DNA of 64,000 nucleotides, taken from Corynebacterium aurimucosum. Its GTDB lineage: Bacteria; Actinomycetota; Actinomycetes; Mycobacteriales; Mycobacteriaceae. The stretch covers positions 2,480,001 to 2,544,000 of the forward strand of contig NZ_CP047048.1 in the NCBI RefSeq assembly GCF_030408555.1, in the 5' to 3' direction. The notes beneath the pieces are model-generated. The model worked only from the letters and a program-made list of their open reading frames with translations. It did no database searches and was not told the origin of the DNA. Numbering within the stretch: the first letter of the stretch is position 1; each line of letters begins with the position of its first letter. The translations under genes and the position numbers were made by a program. Below, one piece after another: positions 36,324 through 45,970 of this stretch.

Positions 36324-37079
36324 ATGAAACGCACCCGCGCCTTGGCCACCCTGCGCCGCTCCTGGCGGCTGCTGCGCTCCTTCCGCTTCGAGCAGACAGC
36401 ACCCGCGATCTTTTATGGCGGTCTGGCTGAGGACACCGCCGCGCTTGTCGACGCCCTCTCCCGCGATCATTCTTTGTCCCTCACCGGCGCGCGCGTGCTC
36501 GACGTCGGGGGCGGCCCCGGTTATTTCGCTTCCGCCTTTGCCCAGCGCGGTGCCAGTTATGTGGGGCTGGAGCCGGACGTGGGTGAGATAGCCGCCGCCG
36601 GCATCTCAGTGGCCCAAGCAGTGCGCGGCGATGGCACGTGCCTGCCTTTTGCGGATAACACTTTCGACATCACGTATTCCTCCAACGTGGCCGAGCACAT
36701 CCCGCACCCGTGGGCCATGGGCGAGGAGATGCTGCGCGTGACCAAACCCGGCGGTCTGGTGGTCTTGAGCTACACGGTGTGGCTGGGACCTTTCGGCGGG
36801 CACGAGACCGGCCTGTGGGAGCACTACGTGGGCGGCGAGTTCGCCCGCGACCGCTATATCCGCCGCCACGGCCACCCGCCGAAGAACGTCTTCGGCACCT
36901 CGCTCTTCGCGCTTTCCGCACGCGAAGGTCTGGACTGGGCGCGGGGCGTGACGTCGCAAGGCTCGCAGCTCCTCGCAGCCTTTCCGCGCTACCACCCTGC
37001 CTGGGCCTGGTGGGTGACCAAGGTGCCGGTGCTTCGCGAGTTCCTCACCTCCAACCTGGTCCTCGTCCTACGCGCTTAA
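36324..37079 (+). CDS. class I SAM-dependent methyltransferase
   Basis: A 251-residue methyltransferase of the UbiE/type 11 kind. The SAM site is ARVLDVGGGPGYFASAF with the acidic residue in GLEPDVGE, followed by GDGTCLPFADNTFDITYSSNVAEHI and KPGGLVVLSYTVW. Corresponds by position to M. tuberculosis Rv0224c. The ATG is preceded by TAGCCT, a possible -10 box eight bases upstream (leaderless). It is divergent from the GT4 gene by 24 bases. Confidence 0.87.
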   Translation: MKRTRALATLRRSWRLLRSFRFEQTAPAIFYGGLAEDTAALVDALSRDHSLSLTGARVLDVGGGPGYFASAFAQRGASYVGLEPDVGEIAAAGISVAQAVRGDGTCLPFADNTFDITYSSNVAEHIPHPWAMGEEMLRVTKPGGLVVLSYTVWLGPFGGHETGLWEHYVGGEFARDRYIRRHGHPPKNVFGTSLFALSAREGLDWARGVTSQGSQLLAAFPRYHPAWAWWVTKVPVLREFLTSNLVLVLRA

Positions 37080-37095
37080 TCCCCCGTAAAACGCC

Positions 37096-37124
37096 GAATG
37101 CTCCCCCGCAGGGGAGCATTCTTT
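37096..37124. terminator. terminator between methyltransferase and pckG
   Basis: GAATGCTCCCC (37096-37106) pairs perfectly with GGGGAGCATTC (37111-37121) over a four-base loop, followed by TTT. It lies between two convergent genes. Confidence 0.85.
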
Positions 37125-37135
37125 AGATGCCAAAA

Positions 37136-38956
37136 CTAGCTGGCAGACTCAACACGCTGCTTGAGCGCCTTGAACTGGTCCCACACCTCAGACGGAACGC
37201 GGGAGCCCAGGAAGGTCAGGTACTCCTTGTTGTCTTCCATGTCGCCAGCCCAATCGGCCGGGTTCACGGCAAGTGCCTCGCGGACGTCTTCGATGTCGAA
37301 GTCCAGGCCGGTGAGGTCGATATCCTCCGGGCGAGCGGTGTGGCCCACGACGGTCTCAACAGCGTCGACGTTGCCCTCGATGCGGTCCACAATCCACTTG
37401 AGAACGCGGGAGTTCTCGCCGAAGCCCGGCCACAGGAAGCGGCGGTCCTCACCGCGGCGGAACCAGTTCACCAGGAAGATGGCCGGCATGCGGTCGCCGC
37501 CCTTTTCACCCATATCGATCCAGTGCTGCAGGTAGTCACCGGCGTTGTAGCCCATGAAGGGCAGCATGGCCATCGGGTCGTGGCGCAGGGCGCCGACCTT
37601 GCCCTCAGCGGCAGCGGTCTGGCCAGAGGAGAGCAGGGCGCCGATCATGGTGCCGTGGTTCCAGTCGAAGGCCTGGGTCACCAGCGGAACGGTATCTGCG
37701 CGGCGGCCGCCGAAGAGGATGGCGTCAATCTTGACGCCCTTCCAGTCATCAAACTCCGGAGCGGCAGACGGGCACTGCGTGATCGGCACGCAGTAGCGGG
37801 AGTTCGGGTGCGCCGCCTTGGTGGTGGAAGCCGGGGTCCAATCGTTGCCGTGCCAATCGATGAGGTGCTCCGGGGCCTCGCCCATTTCCTCCCACCAGAC
37901 ATCGCCGTCGTCGGTCAGCGCGACGTTGGTGAACAGGGTGTTGCCCGGCTCCATCGTCTTCATGGCAATCGGGTTGGAGTCGTAGTTGGTGCCCGGCGCC
38001 ACACCGAAGAAGCCGTTCTCCGGGTTGACGGCGTACAGGCCGTCCTCGCGCAGCTTCATCCAGGCGATGTCATCGCCCACGACCTCAGCCTTCCAGCCCG
38101 GGATGGTCGGGGTGATCATGGCCAGGTTGGTCTTACCGCAGGCAGACGGGAAGGCGGCCGCGATGTGGTACTTCTTGCCCTCCGGGTTGGTGAGCTTGAG
38201 GATGAGCATGTGCTCTGCCATCCAGCCCTCTTCCTTCGCCATAACGGAAGCGATGCGCAGCGCGTAGCACTTCTTAGCCAGGATGGCGTTTCCGCCGTAG
38301 CCGGAGCCGTAGGACCAAATTTCCTTGGTTGCCGGGAACTGCGTGATGTACTTCTTGTCATTGCACGGCCACGCGACATCCTCTTGGCCCGGCTCCAGCG
38401 GAGCACCAACGGAGTGCAGGGCGTGGACAAAATCGCCGTTCTCACCAATCTTATCCAGAGCCTGCTGACCCATGCGGGTCATGATGCGCATGGAGAGCAC
38501 AACATAAGCGGAATCAGTAAGCTGCACGCCGAGCTTGGGGTCCGGGTCGCTGATGGGGCCCATGCAGAAAGGCACCACGTACATGGTGCGGCCCTTCATG
38601 GAACCGCGGAAGGCCTCGGTCATCTCTTCCTTCATGGCTGCCGGCGGGGCCCAGTTATTGGTCGGGCCTGCGTCCTCCTCAGTCTCAGTGCAGATGAAGG
38701 TGCGGGACTCCACGCGCGCGACATCCGACGGGTTCGAGCGCGCCAGGTAGGAGTTCGGGCGCTTCTCCTCGTTGAGCTTAATCAGGGTGCCCTTCTCCAC
38801 GAGCTCAGCGGCGAGACGGTCAGCCTCCTCCTGAGAGCCATCTACGAAGACGACCTCTTCCGGCTGGAAGAGCTCGACGCTCTCACTGATCCACGAAATA
38901 AGCTTCTCGTTCTTCGTGGGCAGTTCACCTACAAGGCCCTTAATAGTTGCGGTCAT
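37136..38956 (-). CDS. pckG: phosphoenolpyruvate carboxykinase (GTP)
   Basis: A 606-residue enzyme, full length for the GTP-dependent class. It converts oxaloacetate and GTP to PEP, GDP and CO2. The catalytic loop [12 protein letters not shown] has C273; the kinase-2 site ends VGDDIAWM, and the guanine-site stretch includes [15 protein letters not shown] strong ribosome site (AGGAGA) is found eight bases before the ATG. Upstream TATAAA could be the -10 box. Gluconeogenic enzyme in the cytoplasm; in corynebacteria it is usually controlled by carbon-source regulators, but I did not find a definite operator. Confidence 0.95.
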   Translation of the reverse strand: MTATIKGLVGELPTKNEKLISWISESVELFQPEEVVFVDGSQEEADRLAAELVEKGTLIKLNEEKRPNSYLARSNPSDVARVESRTFICTETEEDAGPTNNWAPPAAMKEEMTEAFRGSMKGRTMYVVPFCMGPISDPDPKLGVQLTDSAYVVLSMRIMTRMGQQALDKIGENGDFVHALHSVGAPLEPGQEDVAWPCNDKKYITQFPATKEIWSYGSGYGGNAILAKKCYALRIASVMAKEEGWMAEHMLILKLTNPEGKKYHIAAAFPSACGKTNLAMITPTIPGWKAEVVGDDIAWMKLREDGLYAVNPENGFFGVAPGTNYDSNPIAMKTMEPGNTLFTNVALTDDGDVWWEEMGEAPEHLIDWHGNDWTPASTTKAAHPNSRYCVPITQCPSAAPEFDDWKGVKIDAILFGGRRADTVPLVTQAFDWNHGTMIGALLSSGQTAAAEGKVGALRHDPMAMLPFMGYNAGDYLQHWIDMGEKGGDRMPAIFLVNWFRRGEDRRFLWPGFGENSRVLKWIVDRIEGNVDAVETVVGHTARPEDIDLTGLDFDIEDVREALAVNPADWAGDMEDNKEYLTFLGSRVPSEVWDQFKALKQRVESAS

Positions 38957-39313
38957 CTCACATTCTCCTGTGGTCGGTGTGGCCAGGGTGCTTTATATCG
39001 CCGAAGGTTTCCCCTATCGACGTTTCACCAACCAGAGTACGGATACTGGTGATAACAGAACGTGTAATGCCCGCCACCCCGGTTATATCCACCCAGCTCA
39101 TGCCGACTATGTCGAGGACAGCGAAGTGTGAAATATGGCACCCACCGCCCCCAATCGCCCCCATACGGGGGCTCTGTTTCTAAGCATCACTCATCCAGTA
39201 CGCCCGTCCTATTACCCCCGCGGAGCCCTGATCTGTCTCCGCCTAGGCACCCTCCACCCTCCACGGCGCGGCACGTTGCCCCTCACCCCTGCTTAAGGGA
39301 ACAATGTCAACTG
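38957..39313. promoter_or_regulatory. divergent intergenic region pckG/trmB
   Basis: About 357 bases without a supported gene. It contains the pckG ribosome site and a TATAAA box (minus strand), a short inverted repeat ACCAG/CTGGT near 39030-39050, and a hairpin GCCCCC-ATAC-GGGGGC (39157-39172) followed by a T-rich stretch that could terminate or attenuate transcription towards trmB. Frames that extend trmB upstream through this region are Pro/Ser-rich and not gene-like. Confidence 0.55.
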
Positions 39314-40087
39314 ATGAATAGTGCAGACTCCTCCCAGAATCCCGCCGCGCAGATGCCTCATGGCCGCGGCCTCCAGACGGATTTCAACGCCGAGTTCAAC
39401 AATGATTTGGACTACCCACGCCTCGGCAACGTGACCTTCCGTCGCGGCACCCTCACCGACAACCAGAATGCCCTCTTCGAGGAGCACTGGCCTCAGTTGG
39501 GACGCCTGCTTGCCGACGAACCCCTCGACATCCCCGCCTGGTTCAACCGCGAGGGCGCCAGGACCATCGTGGAAATCGGCTCCGGCACCGGAACCTCCAC
39601 TGCTGCGATGGCCCCGTTGGAAAAGGACACCAACATTGTTGCCGTCGAGCTTTACAAGCCAGGCCTAGCCAAGCTGCTGGGCTCCATTGTCCGCAACGAT
39701 ATTGAGAACATCCGCATGGTCCGCGGCGATGGCATTGAGGTTCTCATGCGCATGTTCGCGCCCGAGTCCCTCGACGGCATCCGTATCTTCTTCCCGGATC
39801 CGTGGCCCAAGGCCCGCCACCACAAGCGCCGCATCATCCAATCCGGCACGCTCAACCTGTTTGCCTCCCGCTTAAAGAAGGGCGGCGTGCTTCATGTGGC
39901 CACCGACCACGCCGGCTACGCCGAGTGGATCGACGAGCTCGTAGAGGTCGAGCCCTCCCTCGATTACAAGGGCTGGCCCTGGCCGGAATGCCCCATCCTG
40001 ACGGACCGCCAGGTCATCACCAAGTTTGAGGGCAAGGGCCTGGATAAGGAACACGTCATCACCGAGTACCTCTGGGAGAAGAAGTAA
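39314..40087 (+). CDS. trmB: tRNA (guanine-N7-)-methyltransferase
   Basis: A 257-residue TrmB. The SAM site is [17 protein letters not shown], and the family signature [21 protein letters not shown] includes the conserved PDPWxKxRHxKRR block. It methylates G46 of tRNAs. I start at ATG 39314; the frame is open further upstream but that sequence is not family-like. The stop overlaps the next start (TAATG), beginning the trmB-NYN-mmpL3 operon seen also in mycobacteria (Rv0208c-Rv0206c). Confidence 0.92.
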   Translation: MNSADSSQNPAAQMPHGRGLQTDFNAEFNNDLDYPRLGNVTFRRGTLTDNQNALFEEHWPQLGRLLADEPLDIPAWFNREGARTIVEIGSGTGTSTAAMAPLEKDTNIVAVELYKPGLAKLLGSIVRNDIENIRMVRGDGIEVLMRMFAPESLDGIRIFFPDPWPKARHHKRRIIQSGTLNLFASRLKKGGVLHVATDHAGYAEWIDELVEVEPSLDYKGWPWPECPILTDRQVITKFEGKGLDKEHVITEYLWEKK

Positions 40088-40698
40088 TGGCCGGCACCTA
40101 CCTTCTGGTGTGGGATGCGCCCAACATGGATATGGGGCTCGGCGCCATCCTCGGCGGGCGCCCCACCGCCGCCTACCGCCCGCGTTTTGATGCCATCGGC
40201 CGCTGGCTGGTGGAGCTGGCCTTTGACAACGACGCCACCCCCGAAGCCGCCGTCTTCACCAACGTCACTCCCGGCGGCGCCGACGTCATCCGCCCCTGGG
40301 TCGAGGCTATCCGCAACGTCGGCTTCGCCGTCTTCGCCAAGCCAAAGCTTCACGACGACGATGATGTCGACCCCGACATGGTCGAATACATCAAGGCCAA
40401 CCGCGAGAACCTCTCCGGCGTCATCGTGGCCTCGGCTGATGGCCAGAACTTCCAGCACCTGCTGGAGCAGCTCTCTGCTTCCGGTCTGCCCACCTGCGTG
40501 CTCGGTTTCCATGAGCACGCCTCCTGGGCGCTGACCCACCCCGACATCGAATTCGTCGACCTCGAAGACATCGAGGGCGTCTTCCGCGAGCCGCTGCCGC
40601 GCGTTAACCTAGATAATCTGCCTCCAGATGGCGCCTGGCTGCAGCCTTTCCGCCCGCTGTCCGCGCTGCTTCCGGAACGCGCGCCCGAGCACAGTTAG
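40087..40698 (+). CDS. NYN-domain (PIN-like) protein
   Basis: A 203-residue protein with the NYN fold: LLVWDAPNMDMGL at the N-terminus, then VIVASADGQNFQHLLEQL and VLGFHEHASWALTHPDIEFVDLED, giving the acidic residues typical of these putative ribonucleases. Orthologous by position and sequence pattern to M. tuberculosis Rv0207c. Starts within the trmB stop and is followed by mmpL3 after seven bases. RNA target unknown. Confidence 0.85.
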   Translation: MAGTYLLVWDAPNMDMGLGAILGGRPTAAYRPRFDAIGRWLVELAFDNDATPEAAVFTNVTPGGADVIRPWVEAIRNVGFAVFAKPKLHDDDDVDPDMVEYIKANRENLSGVIVASADGQNFQHLLEQLSASGLPTCVLGFHEHASWALTHPDIEFVDLEDIEGVFREPLPRVNLDNLPPDGAWLQPFRPLSALLPERAPEHS

Positions 40699-40705
40699 GA
40701 GCCGC

Positions 40706-43108
40706 ATGTTTTATTCCTGGGGCCGTTTTTCCTATGCCCACCGCAAGGTCATCCCGCTCATCATCGTGGGTCTCATCCTTGGCCTCTTCTTCGGCTTCGG
40801 CACCCGCCTCGAAGAGCGCATGAGTCAGGAGGGCTGGGAGGACCCGGGGGCGGCGTCGACAAGCGCGGCACAGATCGAGCTGGAGACCTTCGGCCGCGAT
40901 AATTCCGGCGACGTCATCCTGCTTTTCGACGATCCCGATGCCCACGCCACCGAGGCCAAGGCCTTTCTGGATGACCTCAAGGCTCAGCATCCGGAACAGA
41001 TTGACTCTGTCACCAGCTACTTTGATAAGCGCAACCCGAACCTCATCACGCAGGACCACTCCACGGCCTTCGCCGCCATCGGCCTGAAGGGCGACGGCGA
41101 GCAGACCCTCAAGGACTTCCGCGCCATCGAGGATTCGTTGCACGCTGCCGACGTCCCTGTGCAGGTAGCGGGTGCCACCGCCGTGGCCGACGCGCTGGAT
41201 GAGGGCATGGCCGAGGACATCTCCCGCGCGGAGAAGGCCGCCCTGCCGCTCGTCGGCCTGCTGCTCCTCGTGGTCTTCGGCTCCGTCGTGGCGGCGTTCA
41301 TGCCGCTCGTCGTGGGCGGGCTGTCCATCCTGGGCTCACTAGGCATTCTTTCCATCCTGGCTGGCTTCCAGCAGGTCAACGTGTTCGCGCAGGCCGTCGT
41401 CACGCTGCTGGGACTGGGCCTGGCCATCGACTATGGCCTGTTCATGGTCTCCCGCTTCCGTGAGGAGCTGGACAAGGGACGCGATACCAAGGAGGCCGTG
41501 GCGATCACCACCGCTACTGCCGGCCAAACCGTGGTCTTCTCCGCCGCCATGGTGGCCGTATCCCTCTCCGGGCTTTTCCTCTTCCCGCAGGCCTTCCTCA
41601 AATCCGTGGCCTACGGCTCCATCTCCGCCGTCGGCCTGGCCGCTCTGCTGTCGGTGACGGTGCTGCCATCGCTATTTGGCATGCTGGGCCCCAACATCGA
41701 TAAGTGGACCGTGCGCAAGACCTCGCGGCGCGGGCGCCGCATCGAGGACACGTGGTGGTACCGGATGCCGCGCTGGGCCATGGGCCGCGCGGGTGTGATG
41801 ACCACCGCCATCTGCGCGCTGCTCATCGCGCTGACCTTGCCGGTGCTGGGCGTGAAATTCGGCGGCATCAATGAGACCTACCTGCCGCCCAACCAGGACG
41901 CGCGCGTAGCGCAGGACCAGTTCAACGAGCAATTTCCCTCCTTCCGCACCGAGCCGGTCAAGCTCGTGGTGAAGAACGCGACCAATGAGCAGCTTGTCGA
42001 CGTCGTCATGCAAGCCCGCTCCATCCAGGGCCTTACCGAGCCGATGGGCCCGAAGACCGCGACCGTCGACGGCACCACCGTCCTCGGCGCCGGCATCCAA
42101 GACCGCGAGGACTACGCGCGCATCGTCCACGAGCTCGAAAGCATCGAGGCACCAGAAGGCGTGGAGCTTTATGTTGGCGGCACCCCGGCCATGGAGGTCG
42201 AGTCCCTCGACGCGCTCTTTGAGACCCTCCCTTGGATGGCCCTCTACGTGGTGCTGGCCACCTTCCTCCTCATGGCGCTGGTCTTCGGCTCCTTCATCCT
42301 GCCGCTGAAGGCCATCATCATGACGCTGCTCTCCCTGGGTGCCACGCTGGGCATCCTGACGCTCATGTTCGTCGATGGCCTCGGCTCCGGCCTGCTCAAC
42401 TTCACCGCCGGCCCGCTCATGAGCCCGATTCTGGTACTCATCATCGCCATCGTCTTTGGCTTGTCCACGGACTACGAGGTCTTCCTGGTCTCGCGCATGG
42501 TAGAAGCCCGCCGCCGGGGCGCTTCCACGGACGAGGCCATCGCGGCGGGTACCGCGCACACCGGCGGCATCATCACGGCGGCCGCGCTCATCATGATTGT
42601 GGTCGCGGGAGCCTTTGGCTTCTCCGACATCGTCATGATGAAATACATCGCCTTCGGCATGATTTTTGCACTGCTTATCGACGCCACCATCGTCCGCATG
42701 CTCCTCGTCCCCGCCGTCATGCACCTTCTACGCGAGGACAACTGGTGGGCCCCGCGCTTCCTCACCCGCCTGACCCATCGCCTCGGCGGCGAGAACTCCC
42801 CGGCTGCCGAGCCGGCGCCCACCGCCCCAGTACTGAACAACGAAGAGGCCACACCGACTGAACAGGCTGCGCCGTCCCCCGCCGTTACTAGCGAGCGGGA
42901 CGATCCGCGTTCTTCGACTGGGTCCACCGAGCAGGCAGAACCGCACTACTCCCCCGTGACTCCGGCTGAACAGGTCGAGGTGGAGGGGGCGTCGGCAAGC
43001 GCCGCGAACGAAGCCGCCGTACGCGGGAACCGCAGTGCCGATACTGACGAGGAGCTCATCCCCTTCTCTGAGCTGGTCAAGCGCCTCAATTCCACGGATG
43101 GTCGATGA
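40706..43108 (+). CDS. mmpL3: MmpL3-type trehalose monomycolate exporter
   Basis: An 800-residue RND transporter with two sets of membrane helices and two periplasmic loops. The proton-relay Asp-Tyr pairs are present: D242-Y243 in GLAIDYGLFMVSRF and D589-Y590 in GLSTDYEVFLVSRM. A hydrophilic Ala/Glu/Pro-rich tail follows residue about 700. ATG 40706 has AGGAG upstream. It flips trehalose monocorynomycolate across the membrane for Cop1-type enzymes; the C. glutamicum counterpart is called CmpL1. Overlaps the next gene by four bases (ATGA). Confidence 0.9.
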   Translation: MFYSWGRFSYAHRKVIPLIIVGLILGLFFGFGTRLEERMSQEGWEDPGAASTSAAQIELETFGRDNSGDVILLFDDPDAHATEAKAFLDDLKAQHPEQIDSVTSYFDKRNPNLITQDHSTAFAAIGLKGDGEQTLKDFRAIEDSLHAADVPVQVAGATAVADALDEGMAEDISRAEKAALPLVGLLLLVVFGSVVAAFMPLVVGGLSILGSLGILSILAGFQQVNVFAQAVVTLLGLGLAIDYGLFMVSRFREELDKGRDTKEAVAITTATAGQTVVFSAAMVAVSLSGLFLFPQAFLKSVAYGSISAVGLAALLSVTVLPSLFGMLGPNIDKWTVRKTSRRGRRIEDTWWYRMPRWAMGRAGVMTTAICALLIALTLPVLGVKFGGINETYLPPNQDARVAQDQFNEQFPSFRTEPVKLVVKNATNEQLVDVVMQARSIQGLTEPMGPKTATVDGTTVLGAGIQDREDYARIVHELESIEAPEGVELYVGGTPAMEVESLDALFETLPWMALYVVLATFLLMALVFGSFILPLKAIIMTLLSLGATLGILTLMFVDGLGSGLLNFTAGPLMSPILVLIIAIVFGLSTDYEVFLVSRMVEARRRGASTDEAIAAGTAHTGGIITAAALIMIVVAGAFGFSDIVMMKYIAFGMIFALLIDATIVRMLLVPAVMHLLREDNWWAPRFLTRLTHRLGGENSPAAEPAPTAPVLNNEEATPTEQAAPSPAVTSERDDPRSSTGSTEQAEPHYSPVTPAEQVEVEGASASAANEAAVRGNRSADTDEELIPFSELVKRLNSTDGR

Positions 43109-44115
43109 AGAAGAACTGGCTGACCTGGATAATCTCCCTGCTGATTCTGGCCGCGCTGGCGTGGTTCTTCCGCGACCAGCTGGACTTCATCTCCGAGGGA
43201 TTGCGCCGCCTGCGCCACGCCGAACCTTTCCCCGTCGTGCTGGTGGTGTTCTTCGCGCTGCTGTCCATCGCGGGTATGGCGGAGGTAATGAAGCGGCTCA
43301 TCGGTGCCGGCGGCGTTGAGGTGCCGCTGCGCGAGACCTACGCCATCACGCTGGCCTCCAATGCCTGGTCCACGACTCTGCCTGCGGGCCCTGCCTTTTC
43401 GGCTTTGCTCACCTTCCAGGTGCAGCGCCGCTGGGGCGCGTCGGTGGCGCTGTGCAGCTACTTCCTGTTTTTGTCCTCGATCATTAGCTCGATGTTCCTC
43501 GCGCTCATTGGCCTGGGCGGGGTGTTTTTCCTCAACGCAGATATGGCTTTGGGTTCGCTGATCACGACCATCGCCCTCATGCTCGCGGCACTCGGCGGCA
43601 TCTTCTGGCTGACCTCGCACCCGGTGACCCTTGAGCGCTGGCTGCGCAAGCTGCGGCCCGGCCCGAAGCGGGACCGCGCGATCCAAGAAGTCCGCAACCT
43701 GGGCGAGGTCCACCTTTCGCGCGGCCCCTTTGTTGTAGTTGCCGGGGCGTCGCTGGTTCACCGCCTGGCCGATATGGCCGCGCTATGGGCTTCCGTGTGG
43801 GCGGTAACCGGGGAGATCCCGTGGCTGCGCGCCGGTGCTGACGACACCACACTAGCCGGTGTGGCCCTGGCCTTCCTGGCTGCGAAGCTGGCTGGGTCCG
43901 CGCAGGTCACCCCGGGTGGTGTGGGCACGGTGGAGGCCGCGCTCATCACCCCTCTGGTGGCGACAGGCCTGACCGTGGTGCACGCCACCTCTGCGGCCAT
44001 CATCTACCGGCTTATTTCCTTTGCGCTCATCACTATCATTGGATGGGTCATCTACTTCGCCCACTACGCCCGCGATGGCTTTTCTTACGCGGCGTTGAAC
44101 CGGAAGGAATCCTAA
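43105..44115 (+). CDS. YbhN/LPG-synthase-like membrane protein (Rv0204c-like)
   Basis: A 336-residue protein with eight or so membrane helices of the lysylphosphatidylglycerol synthase TM type (DUF2157-unrelated): SNAWSTTLPAGPAFSALLTFQ and AAKLAGSAQVTPGGVGTVEAALITPL are the diagnostic segments. The soluble catalytic domain of LPG synthases is absent, so no lysyl transfer is implied. Position after mmpL3 matches mycobacterial Rv0204c. May move lipid substrates; this is inference. Confidence 0.83.
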   Translation: MKKNWLTWIISLLILAALAWFFRDQLDFISEGLRRLRHAEPFPVVLVVFFALLSIAGMAEVMKRLIGAGGVEVPLRETYAITLASNAWSTTLPAGPAFSALLTFQVQRRWGASVALCSYFLFLSSIISSMFLALIGLGGVFFLNADMALGSLITTIALMLAALGGIFWLTSHPVTLERWLRKLRPGPKRDRAIQEVRNLGEVHLSRGPFVVVAGASLVHRLADMAALWASVWAVTGEIPWLRAGADDTTLAGVALAFLAAKLAGSAQVTPGGVGTVEAALITPLVATGLTVVHATSAAIIYRLISFALITIIGWVIYFAHYARDGFSYAALNRKES

Positions 44116-44463
44116 ATGCGCGTTGCCCCGCTTATCGACGTCCTCGCTCTCGTACTCTTCGCCATCCTCGCCCGCCTGGCGCATGGTGGCCTGAGTTTTA
44201 GCTCCTGGGTTGATGCCTTCTGGCCGTGGACCGTGGGCGCGCTCGTGGGCTGGGTCATCATCATGGCCACGAAGTTAAGCGGCCTGTGGAAGGAGGGCGC
44301 CGTCGTGTGGCTGAGCGCCGTCATCGGCGGCATGGCTTTGTGGATGCTGGTCAACGGGCGCCTGCCGCACTGGTCCTTCCTCATCGTGGCCACCGTGATG
44401 TCCGCGCTATTCTTCTTTGGCTGGCGAGCCATCGCGGCCTTTGCGTCCCGCTCCCGCGCCTAA
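44116..44463 (+). CDS. DUF3054 small membrane protein
   Basis: A 115-residue protein of four membrane helices (PLIDVLALVLFAILARLAHGG, TVGALVGWVIIMATKL) matching DUF3054. It begins directly after the preceding stop, so it is translationally coupled to the mmpL3 operon. Function unknown. Confidence 0.82.
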   Translation: MRVAPLIDVLALVLFAILARLAHGGLSFSSWVDAFWPWTVGALVGWVIIMATKLSGLWKEGAVVWLSAVIGGMALWMLVNGRLPHWSFLIVATVMSALFFFGWRAIAAFASRSRA

Positions 44464-44658
44464 GGTTTGTGCTTCAACTGCCAATTCGCCCTACACGACT
44501 CCGGGGACCTGCTTTCATTTTGAGCATCCGCTGGAGTCCAACGCGTCACGACTACTTTCCGGTCGAAGTGGCGCATTCACGCCTTACGGTTGGGCGTTTG
44601 AACTGGGTGTTTAGCGCTCCGGTTGCGGGGCACTTCAGGCCGGTTTAGGGTGTGAGCC

Positions 44659-45673
44659 ATGAAGTTGGGGGACTTACTCGGGGCACTCGCTCGCGGCATG
44701 CACGTCGTGTCCTTGTGCGCAGGCCACACGCGCGAGGAGATGCTCGCGCTGGGGGGCGACGCCACGCATGGCGCGGCAGCTCGAAGGACTTCACCGCGTT
44801 TATTTTGGCCAGACTGCTTTCACTGCCAAGCAGCGCCGTGCGCGGGAGACGGACCATGCGCTGGATACGCTGCTGCAGATTGAGCGTCATGTGGCACGCG
44901 TCAAAAACTCACGCCAAGCTTGGGATCTGCGAGTGGAATTGTGCTCGACCCCCGAGGGCGAGATTGCGCGCGTGGCGAAGCTAAGACTCTCGGAACTTAA
45001 ACCCGAGCCTAGCCCCGGCGTCCGCGTGCGACGCAGTGCGGGAGGCATGCACAAACTCATCATCACGGACCGTCCGCGCGCGATTGCCAATCTGGTGGGC
45101 ACACTTAAGGCCACCTCCGACGACCTGCTGAAGGCCGTCCACGAAGTCTTTTCCGGCGGCGGCGCACCGAAGCCAGCCTTGCATGCGCACGTGATTGTGC
45201 GACTAGAGCAGCTGGACAAGATTGTGCGCGGTGAGGGCGACGATATTATTCTGCAAGCAACTGACGGCGGCACCATGACCGGCGCTGAATTTCTCCGCAC
45301 GCAGTTTGCCGAGCGAGGCTTTGTCTCGCTCTTCCACCCGGTCGAGGGGCCGGTGAATCTGTATTACGGGAGCCGTTTTGCCAACGATAAACAGCGACTT
45401 TTGCTCAGTGCAGAGCATCCGACGTGCGCCTGGCTCGGCTGCACACGACCAGCCGCGGAGTGCCAGATGCACCATATAAGGCGCTGGCAGGATGGCGGAC
45501 CGACCAACCTCGACAACCTCGTGCCGCTATGTAAATATCACAACGCCATCAATGACGATGACCCCGCCCGACCCACATATCGCGGGCGCATCGACCGAGT
45601 TGAGGGCCGTATGGCATGGCTGCCTCCCGACGGCGCTCCACCAATCCCCATCCCCAGCCCGGTCTGGGATTAA
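44659..45673 (+). pseudogene. DUF222/HNH endonuclease gene, frameshifted
   Basis: The first 37 codons (MKLGDLLGALARGMHVVSL, AGHTREEMLALGGDATHG) align with the N-terminus of the intact HNH protein at 7842-9215. The rest (RQLEGLHRVYFGQTAFTAKQ, QAWDLRVELC, CQMHHIRRWQDGGPTNLDNLVPLCKYHNAIN) continues in another frame from about 44768. One extra base near 44765-44775 would explain this. The downstream frame has an ATG at 44768 and could still make a 301-residue protein lacking the N-terminal segment. The HNH residues are all present. Confidence 0.65.
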
Positions 45674-45675
45674 AA

Positions 45676-45697
45676 AGCCCCTCCACAAGGAGGGGCT
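45676..45697 (-). terminator. terminator of the mini-porin-like gene
   Basis: AGCCCCTCC/GGAGGGGCT with an ACAA loop, a perfect 9-bp stem. On the minus strand it is followed by TTTTT, so it ends transcription of the 33-codon gene just upstream. Confidence 0.9.
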
Positions 45698-45709
45698 AGA
45701 AGCGCTGGC

Positions 45710-45811
45710 TTACTTCGAGCTCAGGGCGCCAACGTTCACGCCAGCCTGGTTGAGCAGCATGATGACGAGATTGATGATGTCGCCACCGAGGTCAAGGGCG
45801 CTAGAAAGCAT
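45710..45811 (-). CDS. 33-residue amphipathic peptide, candidate PorA-type channel protein
   Basis: ATG 45811 to TAA 45710 encodes 33 residues beginning MLSSALDLGGDIINLVIMLL and ending NVGALSSK. Signs that it is real are a strong ribosome site (AAAGGAGAA, five bases before the ATG), a promoter-like pair 30 bases upstream (TTGGGA, 17-base spacer, CATAAA) and a perfect terminator 13 bases after the stop. It has no signal peptide, and plotted as a helix it is amphipathic. Corynebacterial PorA/PorH porins are similarly tiny, signal-less and often mycolated. In C. jeikeium, C. urealyticum and C. resistens PorA-type genes are reported between mycolate genes including accD3; here it directly follows accD3. 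Channel activity is inference. Confidence 0.7.
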   Translation of the reverse strand: MLSSALDLGGDIINLVIMLLNQAGVNVGALSSK

Positions 45812-45841
45812 TGGGGTTCTCCTTTGATTGAATTCCTAGAC

Positions 45842-45870
45842 TTTATGCCTATCGTACGAAACGGTCCCAA
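45842..45870 (-). promoter_or_regulatory. promoter of the 33-residue peptide gene
   Basis: Minus strand: TTGGGA (45865-45870) and CATAAA (45842-45847) separated by 17 bases, about 30 bases before the start codon. Confidence 0.5.
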
Positions 45871-45970
45871 ACGTTACGCCCCGTGCCTGGGGCGCGCGGC
45901 GGAGGCTTAGGTCGCCCAGTGAGCATGCATCCCGGGAGCAGCTAACACGAGGCAGTTAACCCCCAGGACG

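Noticed and set aside
37127..39052. Plus-strand open frame of 641 codons
   Set aside because: Fully antisense to pckG, with no family motifs; a by-product of high GC codon use.
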